Positions 1 through 12,595 are shown, numbered from the stretch's first letter. The stretch: DNA of 64,000 bases from Dallia pectoralis (GCA_029465975.1 CM055754.1:7243764-7307763), one strand, 5' to 3'. Made by a program: numbers and translations. The notes: generated by a model from the letters alone, not told the origin.

Positions 1-545
1 ACAGAGCACCGTTATACCAGGCTGTGGCAGAGTAGGTTAGAATGCTCCGATCTGTACAGAGGTAAAAGTTTACCAGGATGTTAGTAGATGGGTGGGTCTT
101 CTTCAGCTTCCTAAAGAAGTACAGGCGCTGTTGGGCCTTTTTGACTAGGGTTGTGGTGTTGTGGGACCAGGATAGGTTGTTGGGGATGTGGACACCCAGG
201 AATGTGTATCTGGCCACACGTTCCACCGTGGTCTCTTCAATGAGAACTAGGGCATGTATACAGCGATTTGTCTTTCTGTAATCCACAATCAGTTCTTTGG
301 GTTTCTTGGCATTGATGGCCAGGTTGTTATCTGCACACCAAACCACTAGGTGGTTGATATCCTCTCAGTAGGTAGTTCAGGTTCAGGGTGGAGGAGGTGA
401 GGTTGTCCAATTAGTTAGGAAGTCTAGATAGAGTCCAGTCGCAAAGAGAGGGGCTGATCCCAAGGTCTTGGTGTTTGGTAACCAGACTGTATTGACACAA
501 TGGTTGTGGTCTTGAAGCACGTGTGGACAACCGCCAGGGACAGTG
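1..545 (-). mobile_element. Rex1/L2-like LINE fragment, RT 3' portion, cut by window edge
   Basis: Read on the minus strand this matches the C-terminal reverse-transcriptase part of a fish non-LTR retrotransposon. The stretch near 160-260 (GTTGGGGATGTGGACACCCA and the following 'cacgttccaccgtggtctc') and the stretch near 500-545 (CTTGAAGCACGTGTGGACAA) are phrases I know from this LINE group in antisense. Several stops and internal losses break the frame, so it is a dead copy. It is closely similar to 37220-37705, also on the minus strand. The low-coordinate end runs off the window. Family placement is from memory of the group, not a search. Confidence 0.75.
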
Positions 546-2999
546 ACAGTAAAATCAGCTTTAGATGGCAAATGATGATGATTTGTTGTGATTGAATGTC
601 TTTATGTCTGTGTGTCACGTATACATCACCTGCAGTGTATATAGAGATCTAATAACACTATCTGTAAGATGTAAATCTATGTGCCCAAACTCACACAATT
701 ATTCCATAGTGTTTGTTTATTAACCCACTACAGACAAACTAGGAAAGGCCTCGACGACATATCGTTCGACTGTTAAAAAAAGAATGTACTTCAACAAATG
801 CCATAACTTGTCTTCATGACAATTCCCCTCTTTTCCCCCCGTTCCACGAAACCTTACAACAATAATCTGTATCGACAGCGCTGGCTCCTCTCCTCCATGT
901 CCGATGATAGTGGACTTGCAGCACTTCTGAGGGTAAAACCTCACATCTACTTCAGTCTCGTTACGCCGCACGGGGACGTATTCCGCCCAGCGATTTCAAT
1001 TACAGCCTGTGTGCCATGAAATATTGAGAGAGCGCACGAGACTTCACTGCGTGCAAGCGTCTCAAGAGAGCAGGAAGCACCCAAGGCTGTCTTTGATCAA
1101 TTATTTGGGATTCATTATTTTCCTTTTTTCATCTTCATGTACCAGTCTCTCTGTTGCCTGTGGTCCACGGTCGCTTGAGTAACGTTTGTGTAATTGTCTA
1201 AATGTAACATGTATTTCGAAATGTCGGTAGGATTTTGTGTGTAGAAGACAGTTGTGCATCACACGTGTGTGTGCTGAAGTTTCTTCTTTCTGCAGATTCT
1301 CTCTCTCTTGGAATGTACCCAGAAAAATTTGAATTTGCGTGACTTCAGATTATGATGAGAAGGGGTGTACTGTTTTTCCGACACAGTTCATCGGTTCATA
1401 GATGTAAAGAATAACTCGAGTCGTAGGCAACATTTAATAGGACGGACCCTAGCGCCATGTAGAAAGTGGAGTGACTGCATGAGTATGCATATGGAACTAT
1501 CCAGGTATCTCTACCATAGAGATAGTATCTCTATGGTGGAGGGCCTGATTATTTACTGGTAGTCTTATCATCTACACACATTCACAAATGTCTTTCATCT
1601 TAAGAAGTTTTCTCATTGACATTTTAGGTCATACAAACCTTCAGAAGAGCGAACATAGTGTCTGACTAAAGTGCATTCATGTATAATGCTTTCAAAACAA
1701 ATACCAAATGATTGAGTTTTATTTTGTCCATAAACCGAAATTAAACGTAATGTGGGTCAGAAACGTCTTTTAAAGTATGTTATTATTCAGTGGTGCTGTG
1801 AGCATTACATTTTTGTCATTTACTTGTATTCCATTCATTCATATATTCAATGTATTCAGGAGAATGTCTGCTGTTTGTTTCATCTGTTCACTAAAGACCT
1901 TTATGGCAAATGAATACACCTTAAACTGATTACAAAAACTATTATAAATATTCAGTCAGACGAATAGTTTATAGGCAGAAATATAATGCATTTTTATATT
2001 AGTCACCAGGCGCATATTATTAATAGCTTCGTGCATTAGAGCGTACACACATTTAAATGCTTCTTACTCCCAGAATTTGGAATTTATCTCGCAATCTTGG
2101 TGAGGAGGGTGACATGCTCATACCGTTTTGCTTAAAACTAAACATCAATATTATCAGCCAATTTCGTTGACATGAAAAATCAAGTGTCAATATTACAATT
2201 TTACCGCAAGACCTCGAAACCCACGGGAGAGAAAAAAAGGTGTGTTCCCCGGTTGTTACAGCTTTTTCGATTTTAGAGAGGACTTTGATTGTCATAATTA
2301 AGCTATTTATAAAAACGTGCCATTTGTAGGATCAGTTATGTGAAGTATTGTGCTCATAGTTTTGTTTAGTGTAACTCGAACCAGTTAACTCTGGCTGTGG
2401 TTTGTGTGATCGCTAAAACTAGAAAAAGAGGCGGACTGGGTTGTCTGCTCGCATAGACGGACATTGCGTCAGAGTTAATGAAGTGAGTAAGTCTTTGACG
2501 GGTACCCGTTGGAGTGTGTGACAAAGATGGACGGGAACATATAAACGGGAAGGGCCACTATATAGCAAAGAGTTCAGCCTCACCTGGGCACTTGCCTGGC
2601 TGTGTGTCAGCATTGCAAAAAAAAACTATTTTCCTGAGTTCATTAACAATACATATAATATGTCAGATGTACATTTTATATATCTTGTTGACACAGTTGC
2701 AGGAACCACGAATAAGGCAGAGTTTTTGCTGTGGCTAGGTATTCTGTGTGATGGTTTGGATCTGATGTCCTGTGGGATGTGTTGTTTTTTAATTGACAAA
2801 GTAGAAACTTTTACCAAGGGGGGTTTCTAAAATGGCAGCGCAACAAAGTCGCTGCTTGGCATTTGCAGCTGTGCCATTGTGGCCCGGAGTTTCCTGGGCA
2901 CAGAAATCGATAAGACCTGTGTTCCCCTCGTATAGTAAGTGGTTGGGTTTGGCATTGGACAGGACAGCTTTACCTAATCAGAACCAGAATCAGGTTTAT
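546..2999. other. Unique AT-rich intergenic sequence
   Basis: No convincing gene or transposon is visible. All open frames are under 95 codons and none resembles a known family. One short perfect inverted repeat (1513-1537) is listed separately. Confidence 0.6.
1513..1537. repeat. Perfect 12-bp inverted repeat (hairpin)
   Basis: ACCATAGAGATA at 1513-1524 is followed by a single G and its exact reverse complement at 1526-1537. A further TATCTCT lies just before it at 1506-1512. The sequence could form a cruciform. There is no sign of a transposon around it. Confidence 0.85.
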
Positions 3000-3965
3000 T
3001 CCCCAAGTCTGTTAACACATACACAATACATTTTAGCTAGCTGCAGCGTTAGAACACACAATTCAAGACATTTTAAGACATACAAAAACATTGCAAACAA
3101 CACAAACAGTTAAGACACCCTGCCTATTTGGCCTATGTACTGGGTATGTATAGAATGTGTTATATGTATCTGAATAGTCCAAAGGAGCCTAGATGTCTAG
3201 ATGTGTGAGCAGAGTGCAGAAAAAGAAGGAGCAATGTCCAGGATTAACATCTCAAATTGTGCAAAAGAGCAACATCTAGTTATATATACAGATGTGCAAA
3301 AGAGCAACATCTAGTTATATATACAGATGTGTAAAAGAGCAACATCTAGTTATATATACAGATGTGCAAAAGAGCGACATCTAGTTATATATACAGATGT
3401 GCAAAAGAGCAACATCTAGTTATATATACAGATGTGCAAAGAACGGCGATGTCCAGTTATAGTGCATGATGTCCACTGTGGTCAGTAGTTTCAGGGCCTA
3501 TAGTGTTCAGGGTGGGTAATGTGGGGGGGGCTAAGGGCACTATGGCGTATTCCTTAGACTCACCGCCGTAGGAAAGAAGGGGGTCTTGATAGACTTCATC
3601 CGTCTGCCAGAGGGAGATCTGAGGAGTCCGTTGGCCGGATGGGAGGAGTCTGCCTCGATCTTTGCTGCCCACCTCAGTGACCTGGCTTCGAACAGATCAT
3701 TGAGGGATGGAAGCTTACAACCAATGGTTGCGGATGATGCATTCCAGTCTGTCTTAATCTTTGAGAGTGGCTGCAGTGTAGCAGACGGTGATGGAGGAGT
3801 TCAGGATGGACTCGATGATGTCTGTGTAGGCATTAATCATCGTGGACGTTGGCAGTTTGTACTTTTTGAGCTGATGCTGGCAGTACAGTCTTTGTCGTGC
3901 TTTCTTAGTGAGAGAGGTGATGTTCAGCTCCCACTTGAGGTTCTGGTGATGGTGTTGCCCTACAT
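3000..3965 (-). mobile_element. Rex1-like LINE, 3' third (RT C-terminus and 3' UTR)
   Basis: On the minus strand the order is: a CTCAAGTGGGAGCTGAACAT block (about 3960-3920), a 'TKKA.QRLYCQHQLKKY'-like coding stretch, the 'SILNSSITVC' stretch, the 'RWAAKIEADSSHP' block, the 'RSPSGRRMKSIKT' block, then a 3' UTR and the tail AATAAACCTGATTCTG near 3000. The 839-3965 end is 5'-truncated, as is usual for LINEs. A plus-strand open frame of 184 codons over 3586-4140 is mostly the antisense of this copy. The frame is broken, so it is inactive. The 3' UTR carries a small tandem array (3259-3440). Confidence 0.85.
3259..3440. repeat. 35-bp tandem repeat inside LINE 3' UTR (about 5 copies)
   Basis: The unit begins GTGCAAAAGAGCAACATCTA and ends GTTATATATACAGAT. 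Copies start at 3259, 3294, 3329, 3364 and 3399, with a partial sixth at 3434. Differences between copies are single substitutions, so the amplification is recent relative to the LINE insertion. Confidence 0.93.
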
Positions 3966-5109
3966 GGGGGATATTGCTTGTGTATCACTGACAAGTATTA
4001 GGACAGCATTAGGACAAGTAACAATTAAGAAATTAAACTCTTCTCAGACCAATTCATTTTTGAACAAGTGTTTCTCACGTGCTGTGGTTGAAGATGTTAA
4101 TGCAGCCACTTGCCTCCCTGAGTCATTTTGGGAAAATTGATTGGTCGCTACTGGCTAATAGTTCAGCTCCAGAGAGATATTGCTGGGTGCGTTGCTCAAA
4201 ATGTCTAATCCCAGAGGCGAAAAAAGAGAAAGGAGCAAGTCTGATAAGGGCTACTGGAGAGTTTAATCACCACTGTTATCGTGTTTTCATGTAAACACAT
4301 TTCAGTCCACTGGAAAGTCCAGCAGTGGAAGAAATCATCTACATGGAACACTTTGATCACTAACTGTACTTTGAAGAAAATTATTTCTGAATATTTAAAC
4401 TTGTTTGTTCTGTTGTTATCGTAGCAGAGGTCAGATGGCACCTTTTAATTAACCATTAATGCTTAACGATTAGTGCTTTTTTGAATTTCACTTCGTGGCA
4501 GCCTATTAGGTGTTACAGCATCTAACCAATGTCAGTGGAATATAGCCTAGGCACAGATCTTCAGATGGCAGGGTTTCGGTTAAACACCTTTCTCAGATTA
4601 AAGTTTAATGGTCAATTATTATGGCCTAAAAGGTCTTACCAGAGTATAATTTATATGGTTAACCAATAAGAGCTCATATTAACAGTATAGCAGTCACAAA
4701 TTAGGGTGAGTTCGAAGAACCAAACGCAGAGCAGATACTGGTTTGTTGGGTTTAAAAACCAGAACGAGCAACGAATAATCAAAAGCAAAAAACACTGAGT
4801 AAATTTTTTTAAGTGTAAATCAGCGCCAACTAAATTCCAAACAGGTTTAACAACAAACACTCACCTAAAGGAAGACGTAACATGTAACATTGATTCACGA
4901 GAATGGCCAGGCAGGGGAGAGACTCTTATTAATTAGACATCAGGACCTGATGTGAACGGTTAGACGAGACAGGACAACGAAATGAGTCAGGGGAAGCGTT
5001 CATGGAGGAATGTCAACTGGGAAACCTCACCGTGACAATAGCAATAGCACTGTGCTGACCAGCTATCTGCTGTGTTCACAAACACTTTCAATGAACCGTT
5101 GGGGTCATG
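3966..5109. other. Intergenic sequence, nothing recognised
   Basis: AT-rich sequence between two LINE relics. The longest frames are under 80 codons and look like chance. No RNA gene or repeat array is visible. Confidence 0.55.
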
Positions 5110-5330
5110 CAGCGTCCCAGCCAGCGTCAAATCCTCCACCATCATCACAGATCCAGTACTAGACCCATTCCAGTTTGCCTATAGAGCCAACAGGTCTGTG
5201 GGCGACACGATCAGCAGGTCTCTCCACTCCAATCTACAGAATCTTGACTCCCCGGAAATGTACGCAAGAATCCTGTGGGAATTCAGCTCCTCTTTCAACT
5301 CCATGATCCCAGCCATACGCCAGGATTGAG
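5110..5330 (+). mobile_element. LINE reverse-transcriptase core fragment
   Basis: The plus-strand translation contains 'DPVLDPFQFAYRANRSVGD', then 'SLHSNLQNLDSPEMYARIL', then 'EFSSSFNSMIPA'. These are the conserved RT blocks up to motif A of Rex1/L2-type LINEs. In intact members motif A reads about FVDFSSAFNT. Here the catalytic Asp position reads Glu (WEF), so the copy cannot be an active polymerase. It joins directly to a LINE 3' end at 5330, so about the last third of the ORF is deleted. Confidence 0.85.
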
Positions 5331-5548
5331 GCAGACACCTCCCATCCGGGTTACGAACTATTCAGAACTGGCAGACGGATGAAGTCCATCAAGACCGAAA
5401 CATCTCGCCGCAAGAACAGCTTCTTCCCCACGGCAAAAATGTGTGTTCTAAACGCTGCAGCGAGGGGGTCAGAAAACATTCCTTGTGCGTGTAAACAGAC
5501 ATGGCGAAAAAACCTGATTCAGATTCTGAATAAAGCATCACTTTACTC
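5331..5548 (+). mobile_element. LINE 3' end joined to the RT fragment
   Basis: GGCAGACACCTCCCATCCGG (from 5331), the 'GCAAGAACAGCTTCTTCCCC' block, then the tail 'GTGTAAACAGACATGGCG' and AAAAACCTGATTCAGATTCTG. The same 3' end is seen at 9455-9985 and 31559-31952. It follows the RT core without the intervening coding region, so this is an internally deleted copy. Confidence 0.83.
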
Positions 5549-6599
5549 CGGTTTTGGGAAGAACTATTTATAATTCATTGCTTCCATTGTCGTAAACATT
5601 TCTGATAGATGGATAGGGGACCTAACACAGAAGGCATATCAGATATGTGATTACTCCCGTATGGACCTTTATTTTGACACATGGATACAGTACATATGGT
5701 GAGGCGCGTAGCAGGTGCAGTGATCGGGGAGCCGTTTGTATTTAAAAGTCTAAGGAATGATGAGTACTGAGTTGAGAGTCTATGGTAATGCGCTAAGTCA
5801 TTGGCAGCAGAGAAATGAAAAGAATGACAGCCAAATAAAGTGCTTACCGTAGGGAATGTGCCAGAGCACAGCGCTTTTATTGAAGCAAGATAATGAGAAG
5901 TGATATAAGATAATGGGAGGACATGCCTTAGAGCATGGGAACGTGGGGACCCTTCCCCCCAGTTAATGTGAGTGACGCAGACTCTGTGTAAACCTTAACG
6001 TGTTTACCAAAATCTCAATTATTTAATGTCTATGATTCAGTGGAGTCTGGCCCAGGGGAGGGAAGGTGAACGTGAAGGCTTTGGTAAACGAACCATCACT
6101 GTTGTCAGTTACTTTTCTAGTTCTAATCGTCTCTCTCCCTCTCAGAATTGTAGCGTTTGGTTTGGTTGTCTCTTGTCTGGTGCTTGGAAATAGGGTGGAG
6201 TTTTTTCCTGTCTGGTTGGCCCTGTCCAGGGTTGTCTTTGGATGTGGCCATACAGTCTCTGGACACCCGATCTCATCCCTAGCTTTCAACGATTTCAATG
6301 GCATTATTGAATAGAGTAAGACAAATGTATCGAGAGAGCATGCCCAGATCAGAGGCACGGGAAAACCTAGCGACTCAGATGCAGATTGTAGTCTGAGGCC
6401 GTACCGTTTACAAACCAGACCATTTGTGAAACAAAAGGAAATTAATAAAGAGAAGAGTGACAAAGCGCCGAGGAAAAAACACACCGCAAGACATTAGAAC
6501 AGTTTCAATGTGCCTTAATATGGAGGCCATGACTCATATAGTACTCTTCTGGACGGATGGAACACCGCTCTTACTAAATATATTACCCCGATTCTGATG
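5549..6599. other. Intergenic sequence with a possible LINE scrap near 6170-6280
   Basis: Mostly unremarkable. 'GTTGGCCCTGTCCAGGGTTG' at about 6215-6234 and the following GGATGTGGCCATACAGTCTC resemble a phrase I associate with a salmonid LINE, but the match is short. A 153-codon minus frame (6023-6484) overlaps it and shows no recognisable domain. Confidence 0.35.
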
Positions 6600-7125
6600 A
6601 AAAGCATCGGGTGTTCAATTGGGTTGGGTCCCAGGTGACTACAAAAGCAACAGCATTTAATTCACATTACATACTCGGCAATCCAATCAGTGACCCCTTG
6701 CGCCCTGTGGATGATGGCATTGTCATTGTGGAAAAGACCATCAAAATGGAAACGTTTCACCACAGGGTAAAGGTGATCGCTCATGATAACATTGAAATCA
6801 TTTGCTGTGACCCTTCTTTAAGGGCACAAGTGGACCCAAGCTACGCCAGGAAAACGCCACCCACAGCACAGCGGAGCGTCCGCGACCCTAAATGCATGGG
6901 TCAATCATTCAGGCCTCTGACGTTATATTGCTGTACGACGCCATACACGCACTCGCCCATTTACAGCGAATATGCAGAAGGGTGATTCGTCTGACGAGTT
7001 TGCTGCTGATTAGACTTCCATCTACGGTTTGTACGCTACTAACATCTCAAACGTGCATTTGTCTTCGTGATGAGGGACTTGTGCACTGGGCTCTGCCACC
7101 CTACTGTCATATCCTCCCCTGAGTA
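6600..7125 (-). pseudogene. Tc1-like DNA transposase relic
   Basis: The minus strand, allowing frame breaks, reads in order: 'HKSLITKTNARLR', then 'SSDESPFCIFAVNGRVRVWR', then 'NDFNVIMSDHLYPVVKRF', then 'FDGLFHNDNAIIHRAQGVTD', then 'LGPNPIEH'. These are the WSDES, FQ(D)DNAPIHTA and PDLNPIEHLW landmarks of Tc1-family transposases, which contain the three DDE residues. Stops and frame changes interrupt it and the N-terminal DNA-binding part is not seen. I found no terminal inverted repeats. It is a fossil cut-and-paste transposon. Confidence 0.75.
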
Positions 7126-8574
7126 GATCTCCACATAATGTTCCTGCCGGCAGTCTGATCACATCCTGCACTGATATTGTCAGTCACCTGGGAGAAAGTT
7201 GCTCTTTGGTTTTACCCGACACAACGATGCATGAGCGTCAGGTTTTTTGATCGCGATTTTTCCGACCCAATTCGCTTGGATCCTTTCCTTTTGCGTTCTT
7301 GATCCAAACGTGAGGTCAATTGCACTTGCGTGGCATTTTCATACATGCTGCAAAGCCTGGAAGGATGTCGTTGCCTAATTGTATCACACAGTGTAGACGC
7401 ATATCTGCATGTATTATGGTTCTTCAAGAGGTTTATTTAGGTGTTTCCTTTAATTAGTCACCCGGCTCAATCTCCCAACAGAAACATCGATGTAAGACAT
7501 ATAATGGCTTAATCAATCAAGGAAAACCGCTACGACACATAAATGCACTTGTGGTGCGATCGGTACAACACAGATTCTTGGCACAATAAAATGTAATTCC
7601 CTTTTTTTTGTAGATGTTGCTCGTCCTTCAATCGACACAGTCACCTAATACTGTAGGGCTTTTTGTGCACACAAAAAACAAACCTCAATCCGTCCGGCCA
7701 ATTATGTGTGAAACTTAATTCACTGCCCGAGAAATACCTCAGACATGATACACTCTACCTTAAAGTGATACTCTACCTAGAGTAATTTACAGTATGTAAT
7801 CATTGTCTGTGCAAGTCGAACAATTGTACACCTTGGTTTTGTACCACCTAGCTAAAACACATTAAGTATTTTATTCACTTTTTTATTCTAAACTTCATAG
7901 TAAAGCTATTACATTCTTACAAACTATCCACCCGTAATGTGGGGATGTCTTCATATGTATATCACTTCTCTCTATTCTTCCCTCTCTTTCCCCTACTTGT
8001 GTTCACACACCATTCACTATTTTTGTTCAAACATCATTCACTGTGACAGTGCAGCAGACAGGTTGCTGAAATAAACCCGGTCTAGAGCCTCCAGCCACTG
8101 CCCAGGAATGCTACGAGTGACACCACATGGGGACATCCAGACCAGACAGAACTTGAGTCAGCCAGTGAGCCATCTCTCTGTGTATTTTTAATGATGCAGC
8201 ACGTGCCCTATTTAATTATGCTAAGCTAACCCTGTGGATCCACGTTGTTGAATGCTAATGAAGCTTTGAGTGTCATGATCTTTCTGAACGAAGTTCCCAC
8301 AGTCGTTGATAAAGGAGATGTAATTGCCTTTTTACATGTATGCAAAAAAAAACTCATTCCTGGAGGTTTCAAACAGGTGAAATGCAAGTAAGCTTGCAGC
8401 TCATTTTAGTAACTTACAGAACAATTCTGAAGGTACATGCGGTTTTCACTAGATCCACCAAAGCATTAGACATCTCAAGCTCCCATCTATTATGTAATTA
8501 AAGTTAATATGACATTACCCGGAATCTGCTTAACCTTTTGGACTGATAAAACGATACATTTATTAATTAAATTA
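7126..8574. other. Intergenic sequence, nothing recognised
   Basis: AT-rich, with short chance frames only. No array, RNA gene or transposon end is recognised. Confidence 0.55.
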
Positions 8575-8695
8575 GTGTTAACCAGGGCTACGTATAGTAC
8601 TTGCATATATTTATATGCTATATCATACTGGTCCCCCTGTGGGAATCAAACCCGCTACCGTAGCGTTATAAACTCTATTGGTCTGGTGTGATCAG
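8575..8695 (-). mobile_element. Decayed tRNA-derived SINE
   Basis: On the minus strand GTAGCGGGTTTGATTCCCAC at about 8662-8643 contains a pol III B-box-like GGTTTGATTCC (consensus GGTTCGANTCC). It is followed by GGGGGACCAGTATGA, a tRNA-to-body junction I know from salmonid-type SINEs. The A box is decayed. A plus-strand relative with a better tail lies at 42462-42595. Confidence 0.6.
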
Positions 8696-9454
8696 GTGAG
8701 ATACTTTATATTTAGTATGTATTGATTAGTAAACTGTCATTGTCATGGGGTTTACTGAGGTTGGAGTGTAGTTTTTACACATAAGACTATGTATTTTATT
8801 TGTTAATATCTGTTTGTATTTGCACATTCTTTTTGTGATTTGTGACTTGGGTTATCTTCGTACATTAGTGATTAGTACATTCACTAGATGAGCTACGGTG
8901 AAATGAGCGCAGCCGGCCAGTGAGAGCAGAGTTTTCCTTCGGCTGGATTTTTCTTTGCTGATCTAACTGAACATGTAGCCACAGTCATTGTTTCATATGT
9001 GCTTGCTGGCGTTACTTAACTTTGCCTGGCTACAGTTCTTCTATAGATGCTAAGTTAAGCAGAGCATATTTGTTAATTTATTCATGTCATTTTGCTGAAG
9101 TAAGCAGACAACCATTTATTATGCTTCCATAATGACGCTAAAGGCTGACTATGCAGATAACCAAGCCAATCTAAGGAAATAGTAAGTAGATACTGAATTG
9201 AAGCTAACCCCATTTTATTCACTCCCCCTCAGTTTGGAATGATCACCATCTGTTAAAAGTCTTTAGGCTAAATAACATAAACATGCTGTTTCAAATCAGG
9301 GGCAAGGTTTTTCAATCAACATTTCCATGATAAACGCTACCTCTTCTTGATATTAACTGCTATTTGCAGTTGGTGACCTAAATCCAACACAGCAGATTAA
9401 ACTAGCACAAAAGCTTTTCTTCTGTCAGGGATGTCCTTTGCCCACTTCTGTACA
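8696..9454. other. Intergenic sequence, nothing recognised
   Basis: AT-rich unique sequence with no supportable feature. Confidence 0.55.
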
Positions 9455-9985
9455 TCTAATGTCAGTCTGCATTGAGTCCATCCTGACCTCCTCCACCACC
9501 GTCTGGTTTGCTGCAGCCACTGTCGAGGATAAAGACAGACTGCAATGCATCAGCCATTGGATGTAAGCTGCCATCCTTCAATGATCTGTTCAAAGTCAGG
9601 TCACCGAGGTGGGCAGCAAAGATTGAGGCAGACCCCTCCCATCCGGGTAACAGACTATTCAGATATGAAAGACCACGGTGGACATCATGTTCTATATCTG
9701 GACAATGCTCTTCTTTTGCACAACTGTATATACAACTAGATATTGCCTGGACATTGTCCTTTACACTATACCAATACATATATAACACATTCTATATTTA
9801 TCCAGTACATATGCAGACTACGCATGGTCTCTTGTCGGACTGTTTGTGTTGTGTGTTTTGCTCTGTTTGCACTGTTCGTGTACATTTAAAAATGTTTTCT
9901 AAACGTTTTCTAAACGCTAGGGGTCAGAACAAATTCCTTGTGTGTGTAAACAGACTTGACGAATAAACCTGATTCTGATAGGTAA
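9455..9985 (+). mobile_element. Rex1-like LINE, 5'-truncated 3' end
   Basis: It starts at CTGCATTGAGTCCATCCTGA (translating about 'IESILTSSTTVW'), then GCAGCAAAGATTGAGGCAGA ('RWAAKIEAD'), then the 3' UTR with CTGGACATTGTCC and the terminal GACTTGACGAATAAACCTGA at about 9954-9973. The coding part has frame breaks. The plus frame 9508-9966 and the minus frame 9462-9788 are shadows of this relic, not genes. Confidence 0.85.
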
Positions 9986-11985
9986 CAAGACACTCAGAGG
10001 AGAGTGAGGAGAAATTGACTGGCAGAGAGGTTGGTGAGGCGAGTGTAGAATGACCTGCTTTATATACCTCAAATTCTCTCTGATGCACACAAGTCATATA
10101 GACTTCATGGATCTATTTGGACGTGTATTGGGTGTGTAAAGCATTTGCTATATATTCATATTTTTCATTATTCGAACAATGCGAACGGTAAAAACAATGC
10201 CATTTCTTCTCCTTCTTACGTCTCGAAATATTGATCATCCGAGGTCCTCGACAAAGCACCTCGGGCCTCCTCATCCAATGAGACGGTATCTGAGTCACCT
10301 GATGCAAATGGAACTCTCTGTGGGATGCCAAGTGCGGGTTCTGGTCGATTCCATCTCATTTAAGTTTCATCAAAGCTCACCAACTCACGAGACCCCAGTG
10401 GGCAGGAGTTCCTTTTTCGTGCGCGTCTTGTGGAATCTGCACAAGGCGTTTAATATTTCAGTTGTATTGAGTAGCTTTTCACAGTACAACCTGGTCAAAT
10501 CAAAGTAGAAAACATCCTGGTCTGGGAATCGACTTTTCGGGCATTATCTACTCACAAACAAAAGTGTCAAGCCAGATCCGTGGCAAGAACGAGACAGTTA
10601 GTCTGATGCTTCAACGGCTATTGAGGAGTACTATCCGTCCATATTCATCCCACGCTACGGTGAGAGTTAACTGCTTCCCTGCATGAATATCTATATCAGG
10701 ATGTAGATTATTGTTGCCTGAACAACTGATATAAAGCTATAAGAGCTTGTTACCAGTCCACATGTACTACAGTGCTTTAATGTACGTCAGTCAATCATGT
10801 TGTCTGTAGATGCCCCCAACATGGTGCAGAATAATTGTGTTCAAGTTTCAGTCGCTCACCAAGAGAGTGAAGGTTAACTGAGATTACGAAGGAACCTCCT
10901 GGCTTTTGTGATGCCTTGTGAAATGTTTTACAACATCTGCTGTCTGTCTGTTATGGTTGAAACTGACCAGCAGCTGTTAGTCAGCAAGCGGGGAGGTCCC
11001 ACCAGACAGCTACAGCACGCCGGCAGAAGATCAGGCTCTAACTGCAGTGCTACACATGAACATTGTTTACATGCGAGGTAAACATCAACTCCCAATGCAG
11101 ACGGCTTGCAGATACTGTCTTTCAGAGCTAGCCTGACTCATTAAAAGTACTCCCACAAGACATGCAGGCGTTCAATGACATGAGGGACTGGTTCACTCAC
11201 TGATGGCCTACTACTATGGAGTCAGGCGTCCAGCGATGCTCTGTTAATCAGCTCCGTCAGTGCCAGAATAATTACAACCCAAAAATGCCATTACATAGCT
11301 CCATGGCAACACATGACAAAGCATTGGCACGTACTGGAGACTTTGAACATGTCACCAGTTGTCTCGTTCGCCACCAGTCAAATGGCCTGGCAGAGTGAGA
11401 AAATTGTGACCGCGTTGGCATGTACATTATAAGTCAGGTATCCACTTGGTTATAAACATGAGGCCTTCACTGGGTAATAAGTCATGTTAACATGATTACA
11501 AAAATAATCCCAGACAGTGAGTCATATTCTGTGTACAAACATAAAGAGTTGTATGCGTTTACTTCAATGTTGGCTAGTTTTCCATTTATGAATCCTGTTT
11601 TATCACCAAACATGACGATGATGGCTTCGCCAAAATGTTTTTTCTCATCTGACCACAACACAAGATTTAAATTTTGAAATTTGTTTTTTGTGTTTTTCTT
11701 CTGTTCTGTTTTATTTTTTTCATATATTTAATCCGTTCTGTGTAGGTCAAGAACCTTCCGCCTCCTTTCAGCTGACTGCAGTATGGTTTCACACAAAGAT
11801 AATAGAAGACAAAGGGATTTTACACGCAGACTCATATTTATACCTCAGAGAAACCAAAGCAGATGAAAGGCGTGAATACAGTTCCTGAAGACTGAGACCA
11901 ATTAAAATGCAGAAGAATGACATCACAGGCGTCACTTTGTTGGGATGTATTTCTAAAAACTATTTGGGTTGGCCTATTACATTTT
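9986..11985. other. Intergenic sequence, nothing recognised
   Basis: About 2 kb of unique sequence. The longest frame (109 codons, 10179-10508 plus) has no recognisable motif and a composition typical of chance. No repeat array or RNA gene. Confidence 0.5.
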
Positions 11986-12325
11986 GACCAATTACTACGC
12001 CATTGTTTCTGATGAAGACGAGTTCGCCTTCAGGGGTGAGATTGAACACATGGTTTCCTGGTGCAGTCTGAATAACTTAAAGCTTAATGCTCAAAAGACA
12101 GTGGTGATGAGAGTTGGCTTCAGGAGAAGCCCAGCAGACCTGTGTCCCATCGTCCTGAATGGTTCCCCAGTCAACACTGTGGAGTCCTTTTGCTTCCTGG
12201 GCAACCACATCGCCCAAGACCTCAGGTGGGAACTGAACATCACCTCTCTTACGAAGAAAGCTCAACAAAGACCTCACTGCCTGTGCCGGCTTATCAAGTA
12301 CAAACTGCCATTGACCATCTGAGAA
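11986..12325 (+). mobile_element. LINE reverse-transcriptase C-terminal fragment
   Basis: One continuous frame reads 'DEFAFRGEIEHMVSWCSLNN', then 'KLNAQKTVVMRVGFRRSP', then 'VNTVESFCFLGNHIAQDL', then 'SLTKKAQQRPHCLCRLIKY'. These blocks (WC..N.L.LN..KT, FLG..I, KKAQQRL..L) are the thumb region of Rex1/L2-type LINE RTs. Both ends are abrupt: there is no RT palm before it and no 3' tail after it. The frame is open for 117 codons. The antisense frame 12077-12277 is a shadow. Confidence 0.87.
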
Positions 12326-12563
12326 AACAGTTTTAAAACCTAAAATTCATAGCTCCAATATTTATTTCACTCCAAGTATTGAGGAGTGGCCAGTAGTTGT
12401 TGGGCTAATTGAACAAATAGGTAAATCATTGAAATGTACATATTAGTATCAAGACAATGTTTGAGCTTCAGAGTTAATGTATTCTGCCTTTCGTCACTAT
12501 GGACACAGCTGCTATGCAATAACACCCCATGCATAGCTAATGAGTTACACTTCAGCACAGATT

Positions 12564-12566
<3 letters not shown>

Positions 12567-12595
<29 letters not shown>

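Noticed and set aside
3586..4140. 184-codon plus-strand ORF as a gene
   Set aside because: Most of it is the antisense of a LINE RT relic on the minus strand.
6023..6484. 153-codon minus-strand ORF
   Set aside because: No motif. A hydrophobic N-terminus alone is weak evidence, and the plus strand here resembles a LINE scrap.
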